DNA of 64,000 nt from Betaproteobacteria bacterium (GCA_009778785.1 WRFN01000007.1:1-64000); one strand, 5' to 3'; shown: positions 24,830-33,714, counted from the first letter of the stretch. Notes: generated by a model from the sequence alone, not told the origin. A program made the numbers and translations.

Positions 24830-25249
24830 TCACGCGGCGGTCACCTTGAAATCAAGATGCTTCCCAAGCGCCGCCATCGCCTTGGCGATGGTGTCAATTT
24901 TCGTCGCATGCCCCAGATCGACGATGCGCTGAACCTCACGCGGCTGCGACCCGATCCGGCGCGCCAATTCGGCGTTGCTGATCTTCTGCCGCAACATCTC
25001 ATTGAGCAGCAGCACCTTCGCGGCAACGCTTGGCGGCAGCTCTATCGTTTCTTGACCGGCAGCCGGCTTACTCGGCATCGGCACCGGGCGACGGTCTTCA
25101 AAATAAAAGTCCATCGCCGTCACCAGCGCGTCTTGACCCATATCCAAAGCTTCTTCGTGCGTATAACCCGAGGTCAACGCTTCCGGGATGTCGGGAAAAC
25201 TAACCACAAACGTTTTTACATCTTTTTCAATATTGACTGGATACCGCAT
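24830..25249 (-). CDS. hicB: HicB-family antitoxin with C-terminal HTH (paralogue 1)
   Basis: MRYPVNIEKDVKTFVVSFPDIPEALTSGYTHEEALDMGQDALVTAMDFYFEDRRPVPMPS...ISNAELARRIGSQPREVQRIVDLG. Confidence 0.92.
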   Translation of the reverse strand: MRYPVNIEKDVKTFVVSFPDIPEALTSGYTHEEALDMGQDALVTAMDFYFEDRRPVPMPSKPAAGQETIELPPSVAAKVLLLNEMLRQKISNAELARRIGSQPREVQRIVDLGHATKIDTIAKAMAALGKHLDFKVTAA

Positions 25250-25276
25250 AGTTTCTCCTTTTTCGGGATGGAGTAT

Positions 25277-25296
25277 CCAGCCCCTTTCGGGGCTGG
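25277..25296. promoter_or_regulatory. Hairpin between hicA and hicB (paralogue 1)
   Basis: CCAGCCCC-TTTC-GGGGCTGG perfect stem; conserved at 26106-26125. Confidence 0.7.
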
Positions 25297-25298
25297 CG

Positions 25299-25478
25299 CT
25301 ACTCTTTAATCCCAAGTTGTTTGATGACCAGCTTTCTTAAACTTTCGTCTATGTCATGGCTGTAATGCCTTGGGATGGTGGTTGTTTTGCCGTTCAGTTT
25401 GACTTTTGTGTGCCTGCCGCCCTCTACAAATGTCGCCCCTCTTGCTTCCAACCACCGGCGAAACTCTTTCTGTTTCAC
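25299..25478 (-). CDS. hicA: HicA toxin, GTG start, 59 aa (paralogue 1)
   Basis: Hand translation VKQKEFRRWLEARGATFVEGGRHTKVKLNGKTTTIPRHYSHDIDESLRKLVIKQLGIKE; missed by the ORF track. Confidence 0.88.
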   Translation of the reverse strand: MKQKEFRRWLEARGATFVEGGRHTKVKLNGKTTTIPRHYSHDIDESLRKLVIKQLGIKE

Positions 25479-25512
25479 CTTCCCCTCCTTGTCGCGTTGT
25501 TTATGGTTGTAT

Positions 25513-25566
25513 TATGGACAAAATTGTCCATATTGCCAAGTAAATTATGGACAATATTGTCTCTAT
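25513..25566. promoter_or_regulatory. Two operator-like sites upstream of hicAB paralogue 1
   Basis: TATGGACAA-AA-TTGTCCATA (25513-25532) and TATGGACAA-TA-TTGTCtctA (about 25546-25565). Confidence 0.65.
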
Positions 25567-25624
25567 TTCTTGACCTGCATCAAAGCTTCTTCTGATTCCT
25601 GAAATCGCGTCGGGCGGAAGAAAA

Positions 25625-25652
25625 ACAAACCCGCGCGAGGCGGGCTTGTGGC
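25625..25652 (-). terminator. Putative rho-independent terminator of hicAB paralogue 2
   Basis: Minus-strand acaagcccgcctcgcgcgggtttgtttttc. Confidence 0.6.
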
Positions 25653-25656
25653 GAGG

Positions 25657-26076
25657 CTATGCGGCAGTCACCTTGAAATCCAGACGCTTGCCCAGAGCGT
25701 GGAACGCTTTTTCGATCAAGTCAATTTTTGACGTATAGCCAAGATCGACCAGACGCTGCACCTCTTGAGGTCGAATACCGATCCGTCGCGCGAGTTCGAC
25801 ATAGGTAATCTTCTGACTCAAAATCTCATTGAGCAGCAACACCTTCGTCGCCACGCTGGCCGGCAACTCCACCGTTTCCTGCCCGCGCGCCGGCTTGCTC
25901 GGCATCGGCACCGGTCGGCGATCTTCAAAATAAAAGTCCATCGCCGTCACCAGCGCGTCCTCCGCCATCACCAGCGTTTCTTCGTAAGTGTCGTCGCCGG
26001 TTAACGCTTCCGGGATGTCCGGAAATTTTGCCATAAAACCGTCACCATCTTTTGTAATGATTACAGGGTAACGCAT
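25657..26076 (-). CDS. hicB: HicB-family antitoxin with C-terminal HTH (paralogue 2)
   Basis: MRYPVIITKDGDGFMAKFPDIPEALTGDDTYEETLVMAEDALVTAMDFYFEDRRPVPMPS...ITYVELARRIGIRPQEVQRLVDLG. Confidence 0.92.
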   Translation of the reverse strand: MRYPVIITKDGDGFMAKFPDIPEALTGDDTYEETLVMAEDALVTAMDFYFEDRRPVPMPSKPARGQETVELPASVATKVLLLNEILSQKITYVELARRIGIRPQEVQRLVDLGYTSKIDLIEKAFHALGKRLDFKVTAA

Positions 26077-26127
26077 GCCGTCGTCTCCTTTTGAGGTCAA
26101 GTGTTCCAGCCCCTTTCGGGGCTGACC

Positions 26128-26304
26128 TTACTTGATCCCGAGTTGTTTCATTATTTCTTTCCTTAAACCGTCCCTGATTTCTTTTCCAGGGTGCCTCGGG
26201 AGAGTGGTTTGTTTGCCGTTCAGTTTGACTTTTGTATGCCTGCCGCCCTCTACAAATGTCGCGCCTCTTGCTTCCAACCACCGGCGAAACTCGCTTTGTT
26301 TCAC
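26128..26304 (-). CDS. hicA: HicA toxin, GTG start, 58 aa (paralogue 2)
   Basis: Hand translation VKQSEFRRWLEARGATFVEGGRHTKVKLNGKQTTLPRHPGKEIRDGLRKEIMKQLGIK. Confidence 0.92.
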   Translation of the reverse strand: MKQSEFRRWLEARGATFVEGGRHTKVKLNGKQTTLPRHPGKEIRDGLRKEIMKQLGIK

Positions 26305-26338
26305 CTTCCTCTCCTTTCGTGTTGTCCACGGTTCTAAT

Positions 26339-26391
26339 AATACGCATTATTGCGTATTGTGTCAAGGGGAAAACACGCTTTTTTGCGTATT
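26339..26391. promoter_or_regulatory. Two operator-like sites upstream of hicAB paralogue 2
   Basis: AATACGCA-ttat-TGCGTATT (26339-26358) and aacacgct-tttt-tgcgtatt (26372-26391). Confidence 0.65.
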
Positions 26392-26451
26392 ATTATTGAT
26401 CTGTATCAAGGGAGTTTGCATTATACCTACTTTGTATGTACAATACGACGT

Positions 26452-26721
26452 ATGGCAATCGTCTTCGACCCCGTCAAGAACCGGCGTAATATCCGAGATT
26501 ATCAGATTGATCTGACGGACGTTGACGGTGTGTTCTTTGATCCTTTCGCGCTCACCCGCGAGGATCGGGATCATGACGAAGCGCGCTTTGTCACGATGGG
26601 TATGGATGGCTTTGGCCGCTTGCTCGTGGTGGTTTATGTGCACCGAGGCGAAGACATCCGAGCAATTTCCGCGCGTCGCGCGGAGCCGCACGAACGGCGG
26701 CTTTACGAAGAAGGACAGTGA
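26452..26721 (+). CDS. brnT: BrnT-family toxin
   Basis: VFDPVKNRRNIRDYQIDLTDVDGVFFDPFALTREDRDHDEARFVTMGMDGFGRLLVVVYVHRGEDIRAISARRAEPHERRLYEE. Confidence 0.92.
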   Translation: MAIVFDPVKNRRNIRDYQIDLTDVDGVFFDPFALTREDRDHDEARFVTMGMDGFGRLLVVVYVHRGEDIRAISARRAEPHERRLYEEGQ

Positions 26722-26724
26722 ATC

Positions 26725-26973
26725 ATGAAAACAAGTTACGATTTTTCCGGCGCCAAGCGCGGCGCGGTTGTAGAGGCCAGCGGCAAAACGCGCATCACGA
26801 TTTGGCTCGACGATGACGTTCTGGCGTCTTTTCGCACGCGCGCGGCGAAGGAAGGCAAGGGCTATCAAACGCTTATCAACGAGGCTTTGAAGGCCGCCGC
26901 CGACGAAAAGTCCGCGCCGGTAACACTTTCTTCCTTGCGGCGCGTGCTCCGCGAGGAGTTGCACACGCATTGA
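26725..26973 (+). CDS. brnA: BrnA-family antitoxin
   Basis: RITIWLDDDVLASFRTRAAKEGKGYQTLINEALKAA; immediately after brnT. Confidence 0.92.
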   Translation: MKTSYDFSGAKRGAVVEASGKTRITIWLDDDVLASFRTRAAKEGKGYQTLINEALKAAADEKSAPVTLSSLRRVLREELHTH

Positions 26974-26991
26974 CCGTTCCATAATTGAACC

Positions 26992-27282
26992 ATGGCGCTC
27001 AAAACCATCCCTTTTGAATTTGAGAAATATCTCGACAGCGAAGAAATGATCCAAGAGTACTTTTCGCAAGTGCTTGAGGATGGTGACAGCGATGAGATTC
27101 TCGACGCGCTGGGCGTTATCGCCCGCGCCCGCGGCATGGCCGATCTCGCTGCCAAAACGGGGCTTGGCCGTGAGAGTCTTTACAAGACGTTTGCGCCCGG
27201 CGCAAAACCGCGGTTTGACACCATACTGAAAGTCATACGCGCTCTTGGGTTGCACACTGGCGGGCGGAATGTTGCAGCGTAA
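26992..27282 (+). CDS. Addiction-module antidote protein (HTH, COG3636-like), no cognate toxin visible
   Basis: EFEKYLDSEEMIQEYFSQVLEDGDSDEILDALGVIARARGMADLAAKTGLGRESLYKTFAPGAKPRFDTILKVIRALGL. Confidence 0.88.
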   Translation: MALKTIPFEFEKYLDSEEMIQEYFSQVLEDGDSDEILDALGVIARARGMADLAAKTGLGRESLYKTFAPGAKPRFDTILKVIRALGLHTGGRNVAA

Positions 27283-27288
27283 TTCGCT

Positions 27289-27333
27289 AACGCTGGCCGC
27301 TTCGATGCCGGAGAATAGAGAGACGTAGTTCAT
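27289..27333 (-). pseudogene. 5' stub of a C5-cytosine DNA methyltransferase (Dcm-like)
   Basis: Minus strand reads MNYVSLFSGIEAASV, the usual N-terminus/motif I of phage Dcm proteins, then diverges. Confidence 0.6.
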
Positions 27334-27614
27334 GGCGCTACTCCGATTTGGCTGAGGGTAATGCAATGGTTGCCGGCGAACGCCCGATACCACCGGGCGT
27401 CTGGTCAGACATCGCCATCCTGCTGCGCGAACGCGGCGCGGCGGCGATGGCGCTGGCAGAGCAAATGCCTAAAATAGACCAAGAAAAACCGTAGCGAAAC
27501 CGTAGAAACACCGCTTTTCCAAGCACGTATTTATTGCGTTTCCAGACACCACAGAGTTTTGCGCGGACTCTGTAAGCCTTTGATTTCAAAAAATAGACTA
27601 CGCGACCTTACGTA

Positions 27615-27659
27615 TTGTGATTCCGGTCGTCGTGGGTTCGAGTCCCATCAGCCACCCCA
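27615..27659 (+). other. tRNA-His(GTG) 3' fragment, probable prophage att site
   Basis: ttGTGattccggtcgtcgtgggttcgagtcccatcagccacccca: anticodon arm 3' side, T arm, acceptor 3' strand and CCA; no 5' half upstream. Confidence 0.75.
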
Positions 27660-27667
27660 TCAAAAAT

Positions 27668-27718
27668 CAAAAGGTTGCGTCTCTCTGAACAAACTCGGAA
27701 GACACGCAACCTTTTTTC
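27668..27718 (+). terminator. Rho-independent terminator downstream of the tRNA-His fragment
   Basis: aaaggttgcgt...acgcaaccttttttctttt. Confidence 0.75.
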
Positions 27719-28233
27719 TTTTCGGCGCTTAACCAAAGAAATGCGTCAAAACCGCGGCTGCAAAGCAAACAAGGGAACAAGGACAACGGCTCTTGCCCAG
27801 CCCTTTCCGAAAGAAAATAAATGGCTGATTTCAAAATTGAAATTTGTTGCACTAGAACAATGACTATCCATTTCACACCCTTTGATGCGTTGATTGGTGA
27901 GCAATTCTTCGATACCCCAAAAAACTCAAGAAACGCTCAGGCACAGCAATGAGAATAAGAGCTTAGGCGTATATCAAGACGAACCAGTTAGTATAACCAT
28001 GCTGTCAGTAAAGATTTTCTGTGATGCTTTCGTCGACACGTGACTTATCTTGTACAGGCCAATTAGCAGTGCATACTTACTTCTCGATTTATCACGTGCA
28101 CACCATACGAAAGTTTTATTTTTTGCCTTTATTCGGAAGCAACAAACGTGCGTGAAAAACTTTTTTCGGCCGTTGTTTTTTCAATCAAAACAATGTAGCA
28201 TCATATTCACATCAACCCTTCAGGAGTTTTTTC

Positions 28234-28998
28234 ATGTGTCGCACACTTACTACGAGCATCAAAATATTCTCCTCCCTGATCTTTTTTGCCTGCCTCGTCA
28301 CGACGGGGAAAGCCGGTCTGCTCGATAAAATCAGCGTGGACGCGGCGACGGATGTTGTCAAAGCCACCACGATCACCGACGCCGATTTGCAAGCATCGAC
28401 TCGGCAGATGATGGTTCAGATGGATGCGAAGAATCATGTTGCGCCGGCCGGCAACAAATACGCTCAGCGGTTGGTCGGACTGACTAAGGGCATGACCAAC
28501 GAAGATGGCTTAAAGCTCAACTTCAAAGTTTATCTGGTCAGAGACATCAATGCTTTTGCAACGCCTGACGGAAGCGTTCGTGTTTTCGCTGGGTTGATGG
28601 ATAAGATGACTGACGATGAGTTGCGTTTCGTGATGGGGCACGAAATCGGCCATGTAAAACTCGGCCACAGTTTGAAAGCGACGCGGACGGCTTACATGGC
28701 TTCCGCCGCTGCCAAAACGGCAAGTGCTAACAGCAGATTGAGCACTCAGCAGCTTTCCGAACTGGGCGAAAAACTTTTGAACGCGCAATTCTCGCAAAGT
28801 CAGGAATCTGATGCCGACGCTTACGGCGTGGGACTTATGAAACGGCACAAGTTCAATTTAGCGGCGGCGGAAAGCTCGATGCGTAAGCTTGCTGAACTGG
28901 ACGGCACGGCGGCGGGCGGAAGCAGCAGCATGTTTTCGAGCCACCCCGGCTCCAAAAAACGCGCCGACAAAATTCATGAAATGATTGCGGGGAAGTAA
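28234..28998 (+). CDS. M48-family metalloprotease
   Basis: FVMGHEIGHVKLGHS (HExxH), signal peptide/lipobox-like N-terminus. Confidence 0.9.
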   Translation: MCRTLTTSIKIFSSLIFFACLVTTGKAGLLDKISVDAATDVVKATTITDADLQASTRQMMVQMDAKNHVAPAGNKYAQRLVGLTKGMTNEDGLKLNFKVYLVRDINAFATPDGSVRVFAGLMDKMTDDELRFVMGHEIGHVKLGHSLKATRTAYMASAAAKTASANSRLSTQQLSELGEKLLNAQFSQSQESDADAYGVGLMKRHKFNLAAAESSMRKLAELDGTAAGGSSSMFSSHPGSKKRADKIHEMIAGK

Positions 28999-29134
28999 AA
29001 GTATCACTCGGCAAGGGCACGGCGCGCCGTGCCCTTGTAAAGCCCCCTTTTTGAAAGAGGAAGCCAGTAAAAGCGGACGGGACTTGTCGTGATTTCTTTC
29101 TTTCGCTGACGAAAGAAAAGAGAGGGAAATCAAA

Positions 29135-30361
29135 TCAACGTTCCGGCAGATACCGCGCCATGATTCGATAAAGGCCGTCGCACAACGCGCCAAAATCACC
29201 GCGCGCCGAAACATCGGCAATGGCTTGCGCGCTCATCTGTCGATAACGGCCGGCATCATTCGCCAGTTGCAAAACCGCCTCCGCCAACCTTTCGGGATCG
29301 AGCATTTTCGGCGGCTCCAACGCATCGGCTTCCGGCCAGTAAACGAGCGGAACCCGTGGCATCGAAGCTTGCGTCAGCGCGAGATACGCTTCCTGCGTCA
29401 ACGTCGGCGTAAGACAAATGCCGGTCACGCCGTCACGCACCGCTTCCGGCAAGCCGTCAACCGCCGCCGCAATTACCGGCACGCCCCACGCCGCCGCTTC
29501 GACGCAAGTCAATCCGAACGCTTCGTGCATCGAGGTGTTGACGTAAATATCAATGCTCTTGTAAAACGCTGCCATGTCGTTTTGCAAACCGATCAAGCGA
29601 ACTTTCCCTTGCAAGCCGTGTTCCGCGATCAACGCTTCGAGCTTCGCTTGTTCTTGCCCCGTTCCGGCAATGATCGCTTCGGCCTCAATGCCACGCATGC
29701 GCAATGCTTTGATCGTCAACACCAGCAAACCGAAACATTTCAACGGCACCAAACGACCGGCGCTTCCCAAGATCAATGGCCGATCTTTTTGCAAGGCACG
29801 CGACGCAACGGGGTGATTGACAGACAACACGCCGGGACGCAAGGCGTTCAAACATACGTCCGTCGGTTGCGTGACGTGATATTTCAGTTGCAACGTTCGT
29901 TTGGCTGCCTGCGATACCGCGAGCACGCCATTGATTCGCCGAAAAAAAGCTTCCGCCAATGCGGGTGCGCGCTGATACCAAGCGCCGCCGTGCTCGTAAT
30001 ACAGGGCGGGGCACGACCAGCGCTCTGATGAAAACGCTCGAACGTCGATGATCTGATTCCAGATCAAGATCAAATCGGGTTGTAACTTTCGGATCAGTCG
30101 CTCGCGATTGGCGGCGCGCAAAATTCCAGGGCGGCGCGGCAACGGCAGTTTTGCAAAAACGTTGCTGCTGAAAAATCGGGAATGATGAAGAATCGCCGGA
30201 GCAATCGACGGCGCGATGGCATCATGATCGGCAAGCGTGAAATGCTGCACCGGAAATGGCGGCGAGTGCTCCAGAAAATCAGCAAACATGCGCTCGACGC
30301 CGCCCACCGTTCGCACGTTGACGAGATGCAAGAGACGACAGGGCGTTGACGTTTTATTCAT
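29135..30361 (-). CDS. Glycosyltransferase, GT4-like
   Basis: LHLVNVRTVGGVERMF...VSTSMHEAFGLTCVEAAAWGVPVIAAAVDGLPEAV. Confidence 0.88.
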   Translation of the reverse strand: MNKTSTPCRLLHLVNVRTVGGVERMFADFLEHSPPFPVQHFTLADHDAIAPSIAPAILHHSRFFSSNVFAKLPLPRRPGILRAANRERLIRKLQPDLILIWNQIIDVRAFSSERWSCPALYYEHGGAWYQRAPALAEAFFRRINGVLAVSQAAKRTLQLKYHVTQPTDVCLNALRPGVLSVNHPVASRALQKDRPLILGSAGRLVPLKCFGLLVLTIKALRMRGIEAEAIIAGTGQEQAKLEALIAEHGLQGKVRLIGLQNDMAAFYKSIDIYVNTSMHEAFGLTCVEAAAWGVPVIAAAVDGLPEAVRDGVTGICLTPTLTQEAYLALTQASMPRVPLVYWPEADALEPPKMLDPERLAEAVLQLANDAGRYRQMSAQAIADVSARGDFGALCDGLYRIMARYLPER

Positions 30362-31509
30362 GTTTTTTTGTTCATCGAGCGCCCCGCTCGCGCCATCGCA
30401 CAACGGTAGGCTTCAATCATCACGTTCATCATGTGTTCAAAAGTCATCTCGCGCTGCGCGCGCTCAAACGCAGCGTCGCGCATTTTGGCGGCTTGCAGCG
30501 GCGACGAGAGCAACGCGCGAATGGCCGCGCTCAACGATTCCATGCTCTCCGGCGCACACAACACGCCGGTTTCGCCGTCGGTAATCATCTCCGGCAAACC
30601 GCCCACCCGCGTCGCAATAATGTTGCGCCGCATCAGCGTCGCTTGCGCAATCAAGCGCGTTTGCGCCTCGGTGCCGATGGAAGCGATCACCACGATATCC
30701 GCCAGCGCCAGATAACGCTCGATATCGCTCTGATAACCGAGAAACAAAATGTCTTTTCCCAACGCCTCGCCCGCCGCTTCCAAAACTTCTTCGCGGTACA
30801 CCGCCGTTTGTGTCGTGGCTTCGCCGACTTGAATGAACGCCAGCGGCGGCAAGCCTTCCGGATTGTCCAACAGCATTCGTGCCGCTTTGACGAAGTAACG
30901 CTGCCCCTTGTCGGGACGAATCATGCCGATGTTGGCGATCACTTTCTTGCCGTCTTCAATCCCCAACGTCTTGCGCAAATCGCCGCTGTCAACCGTCGGA
31001 TGAAATCGCGCCGAGTCCACGCCGGCCGGCACGACCGTCACCCGTTCGGGCGTCGCCAGTTCCTGCGCGATCAACATTTCGCGGATTTTTATCGCCGTCA
31101 CCAGCACGCCATGATTGCCACTTCGCCAAACGAAACCGTGCCAACCCCGATCTTTGATCGGATCCGTGACGTGCCGACTGCGCACCACTGCAATTGAAGT
31201 CAATCCTTTGACGAGCGCACCGTAAAAACTGTCGCGGCTGCCGTGGCAATCGAGCACATCGATACGCTCGCGTTTCAAAAAACGCAGCAGCGGAATCAAC
31301 GTCGAAGGATGCGCCGAACCTCGCAACGGCAACGTGAAAGTCGGCAACCCTCGCCGCTGCGCCTGTTCCAGAATTTTCGAGAGCGGGCGCGCCACAATCG
31401 TTGTCGGATAGCCGCGCGCGTTGAGCCACTCCGTCTGCTCGATGATGCGCAATTCCTGGCCGCCCCAATCCATCGAGGATTCGATGTGAGCGATGCGAAA
31501 CCCGCTCAT
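30358..31509 (-). CDS. Glycosyltransferase, GT4-like
   Basis: IAHIESSMDWGGQELRIIEQTEWLNARGY...IGTEAQTRLIAQATLMRRNIIATRVGGLPEMI. Confidence 0.88.
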   Translation of the reverse strand: MSGFRIAHIESSMDWGGQELRIIEQTEWLNARGYPTTIVARPLSKILEQAQRRGLPTFTLPLRGSAHPSTLIPLLRFLKRERIDVLDCHGSRDSFYGALVKGLTSIAVVRSRHVTDPIKDRGWHGFVWRSGNHGVLVTAIKIREMLIAQELATPERVTVVPAGVDSARFHPTVDSGDLRKTLGIEDGKKVIANIGMIRPDKGQRYFVKAARMLLDNPEGLPPLAFIQVGEATTQTAVYREEVLEAAGEALGKDILFLGYQSDIERYLALADIVVIASIGTEAQTRLIAQATLMRRNIIATRVGGLPEMITDGETGVLCAPESMESLSAAIRALLSSPLQAAKMRDAAFERAQREMTFEHMMNVMIEAYRCAMARAGRSMNKKT

Positions 31510-32762
31510 ACTTCACTCCGCGGCGTCAATGGTTTCGGCGGCGACGATCTCACCAGCACCGCCAACAGCGCGATGAACAACACCGTTGCTTCACGACTGA
31601 AAAACAGCACATCCGTCAGCCCCGAAAAAACATAAGCGAACAGCACACCCAACAGCGCCAGATTTCTCGGCGCGGCGCGCCAGCCCAACGCCGCGACGGC
31701 AAAATACAACCACAACAACAAAACGCCGCCCACCGCACCGCGCAGCGACAACTCTTCCAACATTTCGTTGTGCATGTTGACGCGGCTGTAATGCGACGCC
31801 ACCGGGTCCAACTGGTGTTGTGCCACCGCCTTGCCGAGAATCTCGACACGTTGTTGATAACCGCCGCCTGTGATCGGTGATTGCTCAAACGCCAACACGC
31901 TGCCGCGCCACAACTCGAAACGGGTGCCGATCGACGTTGCCCGATTTTCGCCCGAAGCGTATTGGGTAATATCGTTGCAAGCTTCCATCAAGCGCGGCTT
32001 GACCAAATAAGGATAACATCCGGCCACCACCATCGCGCCGACCAGCGTTGCCACGCCCAGCACTTTCCACTTGCGAACGCGCTCGCTCAAAATCAACAAC
32101 AACGCGCCGCCGATAAAAAAACAGAGCAACGCCATTCGCGTTTCCGTTCGCAGCACGATGCCCAACGCCAGCAAGCCGATCAGCGCTTGCAGCGGCCAGA
32201 ATTTCTTTTCGTTGCGCTGTCGAGTCAACTGCAAACCCAAATATGCGAAGAACACCGCTACCACTTCATAAGCGAAAATTGTCGCCCGTTGTTCTCTGTC
32301 TCCGCGATCTGCTTGCAAAAACAGTTCATACGCCCCCGTTACGATCAGGCCGAGCATCAGCGCCACGCACAGCACGCGAACACGGCGCTCGTGAAAAAGC
32401 TGGGAGCGTGTTGACAAATAGCCGATCAGCAGCAACCCCATCAAAAAACGGTTGGCCGTTGACAGATAAACTTGCCAAGCATCAATCTTCGGATAAAAAG
32501 TTCCCGCCTCCATCACTGTATGTGCAACGCGGTAAAGCGCAAAAATGGCCAGCGCTGTCAACAGGAAAAGCACGGCATTGTCGGGGCGTTTTCTGTCCAA
32601 CGCCCAGCCAATGGCAGCCAGTCCGCAGGCTGCATAAAAAATTTTGCGGGCTTCGACCGGAAACGGCACCGCCAGAAACAAAACGATCAGTGCCAAACTA
32701 TAGACGATCCATTCGAGCCAGGATGTTGCCGCGCCCGCCCCCTTGCAGACTCTGCACTCCAT
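31506..32762 (-). CDS. O-antigen ligase-family protein
   Basis: Polytopic membrane ORF with RFELWRGSVLAFEQSPITGGGY...HNEMLEELSLRGAVG. Confidence 0.8.
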   Translation of the reverse strand: MECRVCKGAGAATSWLEWIVYSLALIVLFLAVPFPVEARKIFYAACGLAAIGWALDRKRPDNAVLFLLTALAIFALYRVAHTVMEAGTFYPKIDAWQVYLSTANRFLMGLLLIGYLSTRSQLFHERRVRVLCVALMLGLIVTGAYELFLQADRGDREQRATIFAYEVVAVFFAYLGLQLTRQRNEKKFWPLQALIGLLALGIVLRTETRMALLCFFIGGALLLILSERVRKWKVLGVATLVGAMVVAGCYPYLVKPRLMEACNDITQYASGENRATSIGTRFELWRGSVLAFEQSPITGGGYQQRVEILGKAVAQHQLDPVASHYSRVNMHNEMLEELSLRGAVGGVLLLWLYFAVAALGWRAAPRNLALLGVLFAYVFSGLTDVLFFSREATVLFIALLAVLVRSSPPKPLTPRSEV

Positions 32763-32763
32763 G

Positions 32764-33696
32764 TTATTTCCGGCGCAATTCTTTTCTGTTTTGCAAGAGC
32801 ACACGTTTGTGATTGACGCTAACGCGCGGCGACAACAAAAAATCACGCAGCGAAATCGCCATCATCAACGCCTCGATTTCTTTTCGATTGCGCTCGCTCA
32901 AGTCCTTGACGTTGTCCAGCAACACGCGGCACTGCCTCACGCACAGCGCTTCAAAAAGACGTTGCTGACAGTTGCCCTTGACGCCTTTCTTCAGCTTGGC
33001 CAGCATCGACAACATGTTTCCCGCTTTGACGTTGTTCAACTTCGTGGAAGTACTGCGGTCGTGCTGACGATAAAAATAAACGGAGGTTTCCGAAACCAGA
33101 ATGCGCGGCGACTGCTCGAAAATATCGGGAACGATGAAAATATCTTCGTAGCACTCCATTTCGGGAAAACGCAGCGTTTCAAACAAGCGGCGGGAATAAA
33201 CGCAGCCGATCAAATGCCCCATGTAACGCCGATGCCGCAACAGCGCTTCCCACAATTCCGACGCTTCCATTGCGGAGAAGACGTTTTCTTTCGCGGGCTG
33301 CAACGAGGGCTTTCCTTGAAAACGAAACAGCGCCGTGACGATCATATCAACGGGTTTTTCTTGCAACTGTCGCAGCAAAATCTCGCAAGCGTTGGGCGCC
33401 AGCGCGTCGTCGCCATCGACAAACATCAGATAAGGCGAGGTCGCCAACGCCAGCGCCGTGTTGCGCGTTTTGCCGACGTTGCGAAACGACACATGCTCCA
33501 CTTTGACGCTCGGGTGCTCTCTGGAAAAGGCGTCGATGAGTTCGCCGGTCGCATCGGTCGAAGCGTCGTCGATCAGCACCACTTCGATGTTGTCAAGCCC
33601 GACGGTTTGCGCGGCGAGCGATGCCAGCGTTTCGGGAAGATACGCGGCCTGATCGTGCGCCACCAGCAGAAGGGAAAGTTGAGACTGCTTCAGCAT
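32764..33696 (-). CDS. Glycosyltransferase family 2
   Basis: LSLLLVAHDQAAYLPETLASLAAQTVGLDNIEVVLIDDASTDATGELI...MFVDGDDAL. Confidence 0.9.
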   Translation of the reverse strand: MLKQSQLSLLLVAHDQAAYLPETLASLAAQTVGLDNIEVVLIDDASTDATGELIDAFSREHPSVKVEHVSFRNVGKTRNTALALATSPYLMFVDGDDALAPNACEILLRQLQEKPVDMIVTALFRFQGKPSLQPAKENVFSAMEASELWEALLRHRRYMGHLIGCVYSRRLFETLRFPEMECYEDIFIVPDIFEQSPRILVSETSVYFYRQHDRSTSTKLNNVKAGNMLSMLAKLKKGVKGNCQQRLFEALCVRQCRVLLDNVKDLSERNRKEIEALMMAISLRDFLLSPRVSVNHKRVLLQNRKELRRK

Positions 33697-33714
33697 GCTG
33701 TTAAAAAAATCATT

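Noticed and set aside
26362-27393. 343-aa minus ORF as one protein
   Set aside because: Lies antisense to brnT, brnA and the antidote; only the MNYVSLFSGIEAASV segment looks like real (vestigial) coding sequence.
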